DNA of 64,000 nucleotides from Sporosarcina aquimarina (GCF_023715615.1 NZ_JAMBOM010000003.1:248001-312000); one strand, 5' to 3'; shown: positions 44,462 to 55,104, counted from the stretch's first letter. Program-made: numbers and translations. Notes: generated from the sequence alone by a model not told the origin.

Positions 44462-46201
44462 TCACCCTATTTCATGAGCTACCCAATGCCCATCCGTTAC
44501 TTCTACCAGTTTTGTATTTTCCACATTGAACTTCCTACTTGTTTCATCATCTTTGTTGAGTTGTCGATGTTTGTTTGCTCCCAATTTAGGGTCTGGAATC
44601 GGAATAGCAGCTAATAAGGACTTTGTATATGGATGGAGCGGGTTATTATATAACTCTTCGCTCTCTGCCAACTCGACAATCTTCCCTGCGTACATAACTG
44701 CTACCCGATCGCTGATGTGCTTCACCATTGACAAGTCATGAGCTATGAATAAATACGTAAGACCCAGCTTATGTTGTAAATCCTCCAGAAGTTGAACAAT
44801 CTGTGTTTGGATGGATACATCAAGTGCAGATAGTGGTTCATCACATACGATGAAATCTGGCTCCACTGCCAAAGCTCGTGCAATTCCAATTCTTTGACGT
44901 TGACCACCAGAGAATTCATGGGGATAACGCATCGCATGCTCAGGTTCCAAACCAACCATCATCAGCAACTCTTCCACCCTTTTCTTCCGTTCAGTTTTGC
45001 TTTTGCTCATCTGATGAATATCTAGTGCTTGCCCGATAATATCAAGTACTTTAAAGCGTGGATTCAAAGAGGAATATGGGTCTTGAAAAATCATTTGCAT
45101 ATGTTTTCTCATTCTCTTCATCTCTTTTGAAGTAAAACGGTTGATGGCCATCCCTTGGTATAACACTTCCCCACCCGTCGGTTCGTCCAACCTCAAAATT
45201 GCACGTCCCGTTGTAGACTTGCCAGATCCAGATTCCCCTACAAGACCAAGTGTTTCACCGGGTCGAATGTGAAAACTAATATCGTCAACCGCTTTAGTTA
45301 ATCCTTTTTTTCCACTATCGAAATGTTGCTTAAGGGACGTCACTTGAATAAGGGGAATCGTCTTGTCAATTCCCTCTGGTAATTGGGATACACGTTTCTC
45401 CTTTTTCTTCTCATCGAGTCGAGGTAGTGCATTTAATAAATTTTTCGTGTATGGATGTTTTGGACTTTCAAACACCTCAAACGTTGTTCCGGTTTCCACA
45501 ATTTCACCTTTCTTCATAACTGCGACATGATCACACATTTCCGCAACTACTCCCAAATCATGAGTGATCAATATTATAGAAGTGCCAAAACGTTGTTGAA
45601 TAGTTTTCATGAGATCGAGAATTTGTGCCTGAATGGTTACATCTAGTGCGGTCGTAGGCTCATCTGCAATTAGCAATGCGGGCTTACAAGCGAGCGCAAT
45701 TGCAATCATGACCCGTTGACGCATTCCTCCTGAAAACTCATGAGGGTATTGGTTATACCGAACTTCACTATCTTTAATGCCAACCAAATTTAAAAGTTCA
45801 ATTGTTTCCCTTTTTGCTTCTCTCTTGGAAACGTTCATATGTTTCATAATGCTTTCACATATTTGTTTTCCTATTATTTTAGTCGGATTTAAAGAAGTCA
45901 TAGGATCTTGAAAAATCATCCCAATCCCATTACCCCTAATACGTTCCATTTCCTTCTCTGTCTTCAAGGTCAGATTTTCTCCTTGAAATTCGATAATTCC
46001 CTCTTTCATATACGAAGGTGGGGAAGGCAATAAACGCATGATAGAACGCGCGGTCACGCTTTTTCCACTGCCTGATTCTCCTACAATACCAAGTGTTTCT
46101 CCTTTATTAACCTCAAAACTCACACCACGAACAGCGTGGAAATCTTCATCCCTCATCGTAAAGGAAACGTGTAGATCTTTTACTTTTAATATGGGTTCCA
46201 C
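44462..46201 (-). CDS. Peptide/nickel-type ABC importer, fused dual ATPase (DppD-DppF/GsiA-like)
   Basis: 579 residues with two complete OppD/OppF-type ATPase domains. The first (about 1-270) has [22 protein letters not shown] and [10 protein letters not shown]. The second (about 285-560) has [22 protein letters not shown] and CDEPLSALD. Each is followed by the HPYT oligopeptide-family motif. The GTG at 46201 has GGGGGAGG 7 nt upstream. It is divergent from the permease genes it must energise. Confidence 0.95.
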   Translation of the reverse strand: MEPILKVKDLHVSFTMRDEDFHAVRGVSFEVNKGETLGIVGESGSGKSVTARSIMRLLPSPPSYMKEGIIEFQGENLTLKTEKEMERIRGNGIGMIFQDPMTSLNPTKIIGKQICESIMKHMNVSKREAKRETIELLNLVGIKDSEVRYNQYPHEFSGGMRQRVMIAIALACKPALLIADEPTTALDVTIQAQILDLMKTIQQRFGTSIILITHDLGVVAEMCDHVAVMKKGEIVETGTTFEVFESPKHPYTKNLLNALPRLDEKKKEKRVSQLPEGIDKTIPLIQVTSLKQHFDSGKKGLTKAVDDISFHIRPGETLGLVGESGSGKSTTGRAILRLDEPTGGEVLYQGMAINRFTSKEMKRMRKHMQMIFQDPYSSLNPRFKVLDIIGQALDIHQMSKSKTERKKRVEELLMMVGLEPEHAMRYPHEFSGGQRQRIGIARALAVEPDFIVCDEPLSALDVSIQTQIVQLLEDLQHKLGLTYLFIAHDLSMVKHISDRVAVMYAGKIVELAESEELYNNPLHPYTKSLLAAIPIPDPKLGANKHRQLNKDDETSRKFNVENTKLVEVTDGHWVAHEIG

Positions 46202-46249
46202 AGGAAATCCTCCCCCTTTTGTCATCATTGGTGAATGTCAAGAATAGAA

Positions 46250-46278
46250 TTGACAACTAATAACTACTTGATTATAGT
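46250..46278 (+). promoter_or_regulatory. SigA promoter of the permease operon
   Basis: TTGACA at 46250-46255 and TATAGT at 46273-46278 are separated by 17 bp, about 50 bp before the first permease start. Confidence 0.85.
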
Positions 46279-46326
46279 CTAGTATACCGATAGGAATTAA
46301 ACAATATAAAAAGGTGGTGGATTAAT

Positions 46327-47748
46327 TTGGCGTACACTATTACTTCACTTCTTCAAAAGTCATACAAAGAAGCACAAGGAAAAACAGTAGTTCAAGTTCT
46401 GTTAGTTCTGGCCGGACTTCCCGTTCATCTAGTCATATATTTTATTTACTTGATTAGAAAAAAAGACCAAAGCCGCGATACTGTGTTGAAAGACATAGCG
46501 TTGGAACTGTCAAAGGAACAATTATCTGATCAATGGCATGCTGATTATGTAGATCAGCTATCTCGAAAACGAACTTTCTTTCAGGAGAATGTTAGCGATA
46601 AAGAGCTACACGAAGTAGCTGAAAAGCTAGTGGAAGAAAGGAAGAAAGAAGAAATTACACGGCGTACTGTTGATTATTTTAATCAGAATGGAATACAGAG
46701 AACTACGTATTCGGTTTACTTTCAATCCCTCTTAGAACGCCGCCATTTTTTACTTTGCACCTTACTTCCCGGGGTTCTTATGTACGCAATCCTATTGCTA
46801 ATCAGCAATCCTTTTCTAACCTATATCGCAGAGAGACTTATCCAAAGTGTGCTTGTCATTGTAGGAGTCGCGATTTTGGTGTTTACAATTCTCTATATCT
46901 CACCATTCGATCCAGCCTCCAACATTCTTGGGGAATCGGCGACACAGGAGCAGATTGCAGCGTTCAACCAATTACACGGACTCGACCTACCCTATTGGCA
47001 ACAACTATTGAATGCGTTAAAAGGTATCGCCACCTTCGATCTAGGATCTTCATTTGCAGGTAATGAAGATGTCGCAACGAGCATCGCCAACAAATTCCCG
47101 GTTACGTTAACGATTGCACTGTTCTCGGTCATTATGGCAGTTGTCATAGCAATTCCGGTCGGCATCCTTTCTGCAACTCGACCGAATTCGTTTCTGGATT
47201 ACTCGTTCATGTTCATTGCATTAATCGGCTTGTCCATTCCGAACTTTTGGCAAGGACTAATCTTCATTCTAAATTTCTCGATTAAGCTCAATTGGTTGCC
47301 AGCTACGTATAGTCCTAGTAATCACCTATCCATGATTATGCCTATCGTCGTTCTTGGAACTGCGCTTACAGCCTCTATTGCAAGAATGATGCGCTCATCG
47401 TTACTTGAAATTATTCACGAAGACTACATCATCACAGCACGAGCGAAAGGACTTTCTAAGAGTCAGATGTTATGGAAACATGCTGTCGGAAACGCTATGA
47501 TCCCTGTCATCACTGTCATCGGACTATTGTTCGGAGGGATGCTTGGAGGTGCTGCCGTAACGGAAAAGGTCTTCAATATTAGAGGAATAGGAAGTTATAT
47601 TGTTGATAAGCAATTCATCCCTGATATCCCCGCCATCATGGGCGGAGTTGTCTATATTGCAATTACAATATCCTTAGTCAATTTACTAATTGATATTTTG
47701 TATGCATTCCTAGATCCACGAATTCGCTCTAAGATAAACCAATCGTAA
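46327..47748 (+). CDS. Peptide-type ABC permease 1 (DppB-like) with N-terminal extension
   Basis: 473 residues. The canonical DppB-like part begins near residue 168 (ERLIQSVLVIVGVAILVF), includes FDLGSSFAG and has the EAA loop RAKGLSKSQMLWKHAVGNAM. Ahead of it lie about 165 extra residues: a membrane helix (about 24-42), a charged coiled-coil-like stretch (about 45-135) and another helix. Normal DppB proteins are about 310-340 residues. The start is TTG behind AAGGTGG. Confidence 0.9.
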   Translation: MAYTITSLLQKSYKEAQGKTVVQVLLVLAGLPVHLVIYFIYLIRKKDQSRDTVLKDIALELSKEQLSDQWHADYVDQLSRKRTFFQENVSDKELHEVAEKLVEERKKEEITRRTVDYFNQNGIQRTTYSVYFQSLLERRHFLLCTLLPGVLMYAILLLISNPFLTYIAERLIQSVLVIVGVAILVFTILYISPFDPASNILGESATQEQIAAFNQLHGLDLPYWQQLLNALKGIATFDLGSSFAGNEDVATSIANKFPVTLTIALFSVIMAVVIAIPVGILSATRPNSFLDYSFMFIALIGLSIPNFWQGLIFILNFSIKLNWLPATYSPSNHLSMIMPIVVLGTALTASIARMMRSSLLEIIHEDYIITARAKGLSKSQMLWKHAVGNAMIPVITVIGLLFGGMLGGAAVTEKVFNIRGIGSYIVDKQFIPDIPAIMGGVVYIAITISLVNLLIDILYAFLDPRIRSKINQS

Positions 47749-47761
47749 AGTAGGTGAAAGC

Positions 47762-49258
47762 ATGAAAGATTCCTCAAACAATCGACATGCGTTAGTGATA
47801 TCAAAAGATTATCCTCAAGCTAATTTCACATGGATTCTCTCGTTAGCACTCGCTGCACTCTTCTGGTGGAACAGTTTTCCAACTAAAACAGATGAGCTGA
47901 ATCCGTTTGTGTTCGCCCTGTTCTGCGCCTACATGTTAACGTCCATATTCCAGCTATTCATCACTAGAAAGATGAAAAAGGATCTGCTCAATACGGGGGG
48001 AATTCACAAAACAACAAGACGTTTAGGTTATTTCCAACTAGCAAGTTTACTGACAGGTAATATTTTTGCAGCTGCTTTCGCTTTTAACTTAATCAATAAA
48101 AGAAAGACTCCTGAATACACGTTTGCGGTGTATACGCTCCTGACTCAACTAGCTGTCATCGCTATAAGCTCAGTGAATCTATTTAAACCTTATGTCAGCG
48201 ATACGTTTCTTATCGCTATGGCAAGCCTTCTTGTTATTGCTCTGTTTCACCTAGTAGCGCTCATACTGACAGTCCATTACGTAAGAGAGTATACAGCCCC
48301 ACGTTGGATGTCTATCCTTGCTGTTGTTTTAATGGCAACAGCCGTTACAGGTAACTTATTTGCTTTACTTCTAGGTTGGAGCCTTTTCATGAAGTCTAGG
48401 CGCTTCGATTCTTCCCGACTGCTGAAATGGAATGTGATGTGGGAGAAAATCACTCGGAATTCTACTGCGGTCCTAGGCATGTTTTTCATTCTACTCATGC
48501 TTACCATTTCTATCACGAGCCGATTCACGTTCGACTATGCACTTGCTGTAGAAAATAATTACAGTGCTATATTACAAGCTCCCAGTATCGTGTATCCGTT
48601 TGGAACGGATAACTTTGGACGCGATGTGTTTTCAAGAATTGTGTTCGGTGCCAGGATTTCATTGCTCGTGGGTTTTGCATCTACGATTCTTCCAGGCCTA
48701 ATTGGAGGATTCCTTGGTGCAATTGCGGGATATTACAGTAATCGCATCGACAACTGGATTATGCGCTTGCTCGATATCCTATATTCGATTCCTGGTATCT
48801 TACTTGCAATCGCCATAATTGCTGCATTTGGAGCCAATACAGTCAATCTAATTATTGCGCTAAGCGTTGGTGGCATACCAACGTATGCACGTACGATGCG
48901 AGCGAATGTCCTTATGGTTTCTAACTACGATTTCGTCGATTCTGCAAAGGCATTAGGCGCATCAGACTTTTCAATACTGTTTAAACAAGTTGTACCTAAT
49001 TCACTTGCTCCGATGATTGTAAAATCGACTTTAACAATTGGTGGTGCAGTCATCGCGACAAGTAGTCTAAGTTACTTAGGACTTGGAGTCGAGCCACATA
49101 TTCCAGAATGGGGAAATATTTTGAAAGTCGGTAGTACGTATCTTGAGTCGAATTCGTATCTCGCAATTTTCCCTGGACTTGCAATTATATTGCTCGTTCT
49201 CTCCTTCAATTTCTTGGGTGATGGGTTGCGAGATGCCCTAGATCCTAAGCTTGACTGA
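47762..49258 (+). CDS. Peptide-type ABC permease 2 (DppC-like) with six extra N-terminal helices
   Basis: 498 residues. The canonical DppC-like part starts near residue 230 (FFILLMLTISITSRF), with YPFGTDNFGRDVFSRIVFGARIS and the EAA loop SAKALGASDFSILFKQVVPNSL. The preceding 220 residues contain about six hydrophobic helices not found in ordinary DppC (about 300 residues). It follows permease 1 by 13 bp with AGGTG upstream. Confidence 0.9.
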   Translation: MKDSSNNRHALVISKDYPQANFTWILSLALAALFWWNSFPTKTDELNPFVFALFCAYMLTSIFQLFITRKMKKDLLNTGGIHKTTRRLGYFQLASLLTGNIFAAAFAFNLINKRKTPEYTFAVYTLLTQLAVIAISSVNLFKPYVSDTFLIAMASLLVIALFHLVALILTVHYVREYTAPRWMSILAVVLMATAVTGNLFALLLGWSLFMKSRRFDSSRLLKWNVMWEKITRNSTAVLGMFFILLMLTISITSRFTFDYALAVENNYSAILQAPSIVYPFGTDNFGRDVFSRIVFGARISLLVGFASTILPGLIGGFLGAIAGYYSNRIDNWIMRLLDILYSIPGILLAIAIIAAFGANTVNLIIALSVGGIPTYARTMRANVLMVSNYDFVDSAKALGASDFSILFKQVVPNSLAPMIVKSTLTIGGAVIATSSLSYLGLGVEPHIPEWGNILKVGSTYLESNSYLAIFPGLAIILLVLSFNFLGDGLRDALDPKLD

Positions 49259-49288
49259 CAACTAACAAAAACTTGGAGGGATTCATCT

Positions 49289-51100
49289 ATGAAAAAGAAA
49301 CTGTTAACACTAACCATACTGCTCGTTCTTGTGCTTGCAGGGTGTGTCAAAACTAAATCCGAAGTCGAAAGTGAAGGTAAAGAAGAGGACAGCAAGGGTG
49401 GCTTGAATGAGAAAGTGCAGATTGAAGTCCTTGGAATGGGATCAGGCTAAGAAGACTTAAATATTGTGCGTGACCAGCTCATCAAAAATGGTTTTGACGT
49501 CAAACTGAACATTCAACCGGATTACGGAACCTTTTCAGCACAAAAAGATGCTGGAAACTTCGACCTTGCACTTTCAAGTTGGACGACAGTAACTGGTAAC
49601 CCTGACTATGCCGTACGTGCGTTATTCAAATCTGATGGCGCGAATAGTCTGGTTAAGGACTCTAAAGTGGATGAACTGATCGATAAAGCAAGCTCAGAAA
49701 CTGCTGACGAATATATTAAAACTTACAAGCAGCTTGAACAGCAACTCGTTACAGAAAAAGCATTCATCGCACCCCTTTATAACTCTTTTAAAGCACAAGG
49801 CGTAAACAAAGAAGTGCTGAATTCAGATACAGTTAGACTTGCAAAATCCCGTGCGATTCCATGGGAAACTATTGACTTCAAAGATGCAGCAAAACGCACA
49901 ACTGAACCACTGGTGACGCAACAAGCAATAGGCGATTTGACTTCTCTGGATCCAATTAAAGGGAACGATGGTTCTATTAATACACTCAACACAAATATGT
50001 ACGTACGACTTGTCAACTTAACAGATGAAGATGAGGTCGTATCAGATGGTTCACTCTCTTATAACTATGCGATGGCTGAAGGAAATTCAGACTACTACTT
50101 CCTTCTTCGCGATGACATTAACTTTGCTTCCATTTCCAATGAGAAAGCGATTGACACGGGAGAACGTGTCGGCGCAGAAGATGTTGTGTTCTCTCTGGAA
50201 CGTGCAAAAGACAAAGACTCTGTACCTGATCACCGAACGTATAGCTTACACGAGCGTATAAAAAGCGCTGAAATTGTTACCGATTTAACAGAATTGAAGA
50301 ATGCAAAACAATCCGGTAGTGAAAAAACCATTCTAGAGTCACTGGAAAAAGGGCTTGATACGAAACTATCCGGAGTCGTTGAAAGTAAAACAAAAGCTGA
50401 CAATAGTAAAGGAAACTATCAAGTGGTTAAAGTAACAACAACTGAACCATTCCCCCAAGTATTAAATTACTTGGCCCATCAATCCGCAGGGATAGTCTCA
50501 GAGAAACAAGTGAAGAGTATCAACACATACGATGTTGCATCCTTCAACTTAGATAAGGATATTCCATATGGAGATCAGCGCACAGTAACTGAAGGTGCAA
50601 CTTATAACAACCATCTGTATGCAAGTGGACCTTATATTCTTGTGAAGAAAAACGATTACCAAGCAGATTTCGTAAAAAATCCTGGGTATCGTAAGGGAAG
50701 TGATTTTGAACCTAAGATTTCAAACATAACTGTACGCTTCATCGATGACTCTGATAGTGCTCTGTCGGCATTACGTAACGGTGAAATTCATCTATTTAAT
50801 GGCGTTCCGGAAACGAAGTACGACCTTGTTGAAGCAGACGATAACTTGCTACTACAAAAAAGTGACAGCAACGCCGTTACTTATTTGCAGTTCAACACGG
50901 CCGGCCGAGAAGTTTCAGAGAGTGAAAACTTACGTAAAGCGGTACTCTTCTCCATCAATCAAGATGAATTTTTGAACTATTACCAAGGCAACAAGAAAAA
51001 AGCCTATTCGACAGTTAGCCCACTGGTAGACACAGGAAACGAGCTCGTAGCTGATTCTGATAAGGTAAAAGATTTCTTGAAAGCCTATCACAGAGAATAA
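49289..51100 (+). pseudogene. Peptide-type substrate-binding lipoprotein, circularly permuted, interrupted by one stop
   Basis: One frame of 604 codons with a TAA at codon 54 (49448-49450). The signal MKKKLLTLTILLVLVLAGC has a lipobox. After a Glu/Lys linker, KVQIEVLGMGSG meets the stop. The frame resumes with EDLNIVRDQLIKNGFDVKLN, FDLALSSW, KVDELIDKAS and FIAPLYNSFKAQGV, features that normally end SBP_bac_5 proteins. Only then come LTSLDPIKGNDGS and YYFLLRDDINF, which normally begin the mature protein. It ends with LRKAVLFSINQDEFLNYYQG and KVKDFLKAYHRE, normally mid-protein. GGAGGG precedes the ATG. A GTG restart at 49466 would make an unexported protein. Third gene of the permease operon. 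Confidence 0.75.
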
Positions 51101-51103
51101 AAG

Positions 51104-51149
51104 AAAACCGCACGCCAACCTCATTTTCCAGGTTGGCGTGCGGTTTTTT
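51104..51149. terminator. Terminator of the peptide transporter operon
   Basis: Perfect 18-bp stem (51104-51121 with 51130-51147) with a T run. It lies between convergent operons and works in either direction. Confidence 0.9.
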
Positions 51150-51212
51150 ACTTTGATATATACTTTAAGGATACTCTTTCGTTTACAAGAATTCGAAACG
51201 AGTTACACCCGA

Positions 51213-51980
51213 TTACTGAGCCGTATACCCACCATCTAAAACGATCGCCTGTCCAGTAATCCCTTTTGCTGATTCACTCGACATGTACAATGCCAAATCG
51301 GTGATTTCTTTGACGTCAATCAACCTTTTCTGTGGCACAAGTGGATATAAAACTTCTTCCAATACTTGCTCTACTTCAACGTTGCGGGTTTTTGCAAGAT
51401 CATTGAATTGGTCACGTACCAGTTTCGTATCTGCATATCCCGGACAAATTGCATTCACGGTAACACCATCTGTTGCAGATTCCAAGGCAGCTACTTTTGT
51501 TAATCCAATTACGCCATGTTTCGCAGAGTTGTAGGCAGCTTTCCCTGCAAAACCTATAACCCCATTAATCGATGCCATGTTAATGATACGGCCAAACTTC
51601 TGCTTCTTCATATATGGCATTGCGTGTTTAATAGCGATAAATGGTGCCGTTAGCATAATTTTAACTAGTAGCTCAAACTTTTCGGTTGGGAATTCTTCAA
51701 TGAACGACACATGTTGCATACCTGCGTTATTCACCAAGATATCTATTTTTCCGTAGGTTTTTACAGTGAATTCAATTGCAGCTTGAATGTCTTCTTCTTT
51801 CGTGACGTCACAAACAATTCCCGAAACATCTCCACTTAACTGAGAAACTGCTTCATCGATCGCTTGTTGACTAAGATCTGAAAGAACCACTTTTGCTCCG
51901 GATTCTGAAAAGGCTTTTGCAATATCAAAGCCGATTCCTCGAGCGGCTCCTGTAATGAACAAAACGTTGCCTTCTACCAT
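51213..51980 (-). CDS. 3-hydroxybutyrate dehydrogenase-like SDR
   Basis: 255-residue classical SDR: TGAARGIGFDIA, NNAGMQHVSFIEEFP, NMASINGVIG, YNSAKHGVIGLTK, CPGYADTKLVRDQ and VLDGGYTAQ. The QHVSFIEEFP, GFAGKAAYNSAKHG and CPGYADTKLV stretches match bacterial D-3-hydroxybutyrate dehydrogenases (NAD). Last gene of the LacI-controlled operon, 17 bp after the second SDR. AAGGGGATG lies before the start. Confidence 0.88.
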   Translation of the reverse strand: MVEGNVLFITGAARGIGFDIAKAFSESGAKVVLSDLSQQAIDEAVSQLSGDVSGIVCDVTKEEDIQAAIEFTVKTYGKIDILVNNAGMQHVSFIEEFPTEKFELLVKIMLTAPFIAIKHAMPYMKKQKFGRIINMASINGVIGFAGKAAYNSAKHGVIGLTKVAALESATDGVTVNAICPGYADTKLVRDQFNDLAKTRNVEVEQVLEEVLYPLVPQKRLIDVKEITDLALYMSSESAKGITGQAIVLDGGYTAQ

Positions 51981-51997
51981 TTCTTCATCCCCTTAAG

Positions 51998-52762
51998 TTA
52001 AATTGCTGTCCATCCGCCATCTACTTTAATGGTTTCTCCTGTTACAAAGCTAGCCATATCGGAAGCTAGATAGAGTACAGCTCCTGATATATCCTTAGGC
52101 TTGGCCAATCCATTTAACAAGATCCGCTTTTCTACATCTTGTTTAAAGGCTTCATCTGTAAACATTTTTGCGGTCAACTCCGTTTCAATGAACGTTGGGG
52201 CAACTGCATTTACCGTAATGCCATGCTCTGCCCATTCAACTGCCAATGCCTTCGTTAATTGAACGAGCCCTCCCTTACTTGCACAATACGCCGCACGCTT
52301 ATAATACCCAACAAACGCCATTTGCGAAGCAATGTTAATAATCTTACCACTTTTTTGAGCAAGCATATGACGAGCTGCTTCCTGGCTACTAAAGAAGACC
52401 GACTTCAAGTTTAAATCGAGTACAGTGTCCCAATCCGATTCTGTCACGTCCATTGCTGGCTTCGCAATGTTTACTCCTGCATTATTCACTAACACATCAA
52501 TCGTTCCGAAGGTAGCTATAACTGTTTCAATCAAATGCTGGATCACAGATAGACCACTCAAATCCCCAGAGATCCCGATGCATTTTGGGTTAAATACTCG
52601 AAGTTCACTTACAGTTTCATTGAGTGCTTTTTCATCACGGCCTGTAATAATTACATTGGCATTCAACTCTGCAAATGTGCGTGCAATATCTTTTCCTATT
52701 CCCTTACTACCACCTGTAACGACAACGGTTTTCCCCTCAAGTTCAGAGAAATAAGAACTCAT
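51998..52762 (-). CDS. SDR-family oxidoreductase
   Basis: 254 residues with TGGSKGIGKDIA, NNAGVNIAKPAMDVTE, NIASQMAFVG, YCASKGGLVQLTKALAVEWA and IKVDGGWTAI. The SKGGLVQLTKALAVEWA pattern is typical of sugar-alcohol or gluconate-type dehydrogenases. The start overlaps the upstream dehydrogenase by 4 bp (ATGA), so it is translationally coupled in the operon. Substrate unknown. Confidence 0.88.
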   Translation of the reverse strand: MSSYFSELEGKTVVVTGGSKGIGKDIARTFAELNANVIITGRDEKALNETVSELRVFNPKCIGISGDLSGLSVIQHLIETVIATFGTIDVLVNNAGVNIAKPAMDVTESDWDTVLDLNLKSVFFSSQEAARHMLAQKSGKIINIASQMAFVGYYKRAAYCASKGGLVQLTKALAVEWAEHGITVNAVAPTFIETELTAKMFTDEAFKQDVEKRILLNGLAKPKDISGAVLYLASDMASFVTGETIKVDGGWTAI

Positions 52763-53709
52763 TCGTTCTCCTCCTCTCGGTTATTTCGATCATATTTCAA
52801 GAAATGGATGAGTGTGCGTTCACGCTCTTCATTGACCTCTTTAGATGTCTTCTCGTCCCATTCATAAAAACCCTGTCCATTTTTATCACCTAAATGTTTC
52901 TCATCCACAAGACGAGTGAGCGTTTCACCAGATTGTTGAGCTGTACTTAGTTCGCTGAATAAGTAATTCGATATTGCTGAAAATACATCCAGTCCGCCCA
53001 TATCTGCGGTCATCAATGGACCTGTAATTGGTAAACGGCGCCCTATGCTATAGGTAACTGCAGCGTCAATGTCTTCTTTCGTTGCAGCTCCAATATCTAA
53101 TAAATACTGGGCTTCCCGGAACAATGCATATTGAAGACGATTACCTATGAAACCAGGGATTTCTTTCTTTAGTAGAACCGGTTTCTTATTCATCTTTTCA
53201 AGAATTTTCATCACTTGCTCAATGGTTCGCTCGTCTGTATGCTCACCCGTTACCACTTCTACGAGAGGAATTAAGTGAGCAGGGTTCCAAAAGTGTGTGA
53301 CAATGAAGCGGTTCGGATGCTTCATCTCTTTTGCAAGCTCACTCGGTTTAAATCCAGATGTATTGCTAGCAATAAGACATGTGTCACTCACTAATGCTTC
53401 TAGCTTTTTATACAATACCCATTTCAGTTCGATTTGTTCAGGTATCACTTCAAAGATAAAATCAGAAGACGAAACACTCTCTTCTAACGACGTCGATAAC
53501 TCGATGTTCCCACGAATGCTTTTTATTTCATTCAAATCGATTAGTTCGTTTTCCATCATCACGGTTAACTTGTTTTGTAATCCTGTTTTGGCTGTTTCAA
53601 GATCAGCTTCATTCATTCCAATAAGTTTAACCGGAAATCCTGCCCATGCGGCTGCTAATCCGATAGAATGCCCCATTGTTCCACAACCAATTATTGAAAT
53701 CTTCTCCAT
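52759..53709 (-). CDS. 3-hydroxyacyl-CoA dehydrogenase-family protein
   Basis: 316 residues: NAD-binding domain about 1-185 (SIIGCGTMGHSIGLAAAWAG) and C-terminal domain about 186-290 (PGFIGNRLQYALFREAQYLL). The active-site segment is THFWNPAHLIPLVEVV, seen in members acting on free hydroxy acids such as L-carnitine or gulonate as well as on CoA esters. It sits among dehydrogenases with no other beta-oxidation gene, so a small hydroxy acid substrate is likelier (inference). Confidence 0.87.
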   Translation of the reverse strand: MEKISIIGCGTMGHSIGLAAAWAGFPVKLIGMNEADLETAKTGLQNKLTVMMENELIDLNEIKSIRGNIELSTSLEESVSSSDFIFEVIPEQIELKWVLYKKLEALVSDTCLIASNTSGFKPSELAKEMKHPNRFIVTHFWNPAHLIPLVEVVTGEHTDERTIEQVMKILEKMNKKPVLLKKEIPGFIGNRLQYALFREAQYLLDIGAATKEDIDAAVTYSIGRRLPITGPLMTADMGGLDVFSAISNYLFSELSTAQQSGETLTRLVDEKHLGDKNGQGFYEWDEKTSKEVNEERERTLIHFLKYDRNNREEENE

Positions 53710-53787
53710 CTATACCACCCCTTATTTTTGTCTAGCAAACGAAAGATACCCAACAAACCATCAGATGGTTTGTTGGGTATTGAACTC

Positions 53788-55104
53788 TTACAAGCCTATC
53801 GAGAATAAGATAACAGCCAAAGCGGCACCAATGATTGGTACGACAACAGACAAGGCTCCAAATGCTGGATACGCGTCTTTATGCGTTTCACCCGCAATGG
53901 AACGAATAGTTGTCACAACGTATCCTCCTTGTGGCAGTGAATCCAATGACCCTGAAGATATGGCTACTGTACGGTGTAACGCCTCTGGATCGACTCCTAA
54001 ATCCATATAATGTGGTGCAAGTAGTGGCAAGGCAATCGCCTGTCCCCCTGATGACGAACCCGTAAGTCCAGCGATAACGGCAACCGCCAGTGCCCCCCCA
54101 ATAAGCGGGCTCCCCGGGATGTCTGTCATTACGCCAACCGCTGCATCAAAAGCAGGTGTCGCTTTTACCACACCCCCAAAACCAACGACTGCGGCTGTGT
54201 TGGCGATTGCAATAACTGCCCCCATTGCACCTTCACCAACCGCATGCCCGAAGTTCTGAAAGTACTTTTTATTGATCAAATACGTTGCTAAAATACCACC
54301 GCTCAAAGAAATAATTAACGCTGACGTTCCGAGTGGTTTGTGCAAAATCAATGTAATACCAAGGACAACTACTAAAGGAATCATGCTGAGCAATGGATTC
54401 GGAAGTTCTGTTCGTGTATCCGCTTCCTGATCCGTTTCTCTCACAACAAAGCTTTCACCTTTAGCGACAGCTTTAGAAATCATTCGTTTCAGCCACCAGT
54501 ATCCAAACAAGAACATGAAGATTGCTACGAAAAAGCTCACTTCCCAACCCGCATATGGAGTTGTGCCTAGGAACTCGATTGGAATCCAGTTTTGTATTTC
54601 AGGTGATCCCGCGGACGTCATTGTAAACGTCGTGGATCCAAATGCTAATGCAGCTGGTATGAATCGTCTTGGTAGATTGGCTTGTCTGAATAGACTCAAC
54701 GCCATCGGATAGACAGAGAATGCGACAACGAACAAACTGACACCACCGTATGTTAAAACAGCACAGGCGATGACTACTGCTAAAGCTGCTCGTTTCATAC
54801 CGATTTTGCTGACAATCCATTGCGAAATACTATCTGCGGCCCCACTGTCTTCCATGACTTTACCGAATATGGCTCCCGTCAAGAACATCAAGTACCAGGA
54901 TGCGATGAACCCCGTAAATCCGCCCATATAGTTCGTTAAGAAATTTACTGCTCCCTCTTCCGCTAACTGCGGGAAGAGAGGAATGCCGTTTAACACTGCG
55001 ATAAACAGTGCAGTTATTGGTGCTGCAATGAGGAGATTCATCCCCTTCATTGTCAAAAAGATTAATATTGCTAGTCCCCCAAAAAGACCAATGAATCCTA
55101 ACAT
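53788..55104 (-). CDS. GntP-family permease
   Basis: 438 residues with about 12-14 helices. Family features are GLFGGLAILIFLTMKGMNLL, GAIFGKVMEDSGAADSIS, GSSSGGQAIALPLLAPHY and SSGSLDSLPQGGYVVTTI. GntP proteins import gluconate or other hydroxy acids with protons. It lies 32 bp after the hisD-like gene in the operon and probably brings in the substrate. Confidence 0.92.
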   Translation of the reverse strand: MLGFIGLFGGLAILIFLTMKGMNLLIAAPITALFIAVLNGIPLFPQLAEEGAVNFLTNYMGGFTGFIASWYLMFLTGAIFGKVMEDSGAADSISQWIVSKIGMKRAALAVVIACAVLTYGGVSLFVVAFSVYPMALSLFRQANLPRRFIPAALAFGSTTFTMTSAGSPEIQNWIPIEFLGTTPYAGWEVSFFVAIFMFLFGYWWLKRMISKAVAKGESFVVRETDQEADTRTELPNPLLSMIPLVVVLGITLILHKPLGTSALIISLSGGILATYLINKKYFQNFGHAVGEGAMGAVIAIANTAAVVGFGGVVKATPAFDAAVGVMTDIPGSPLIGGALAVAVIAGLTGSSSGGQAIALPLLAPHYMDLGVDPEALHRTVAISSGSLDSLPQGGYVVTTIRSIAGETHKDAYPAFGALSVVVPIIGAALAVILFSIGL

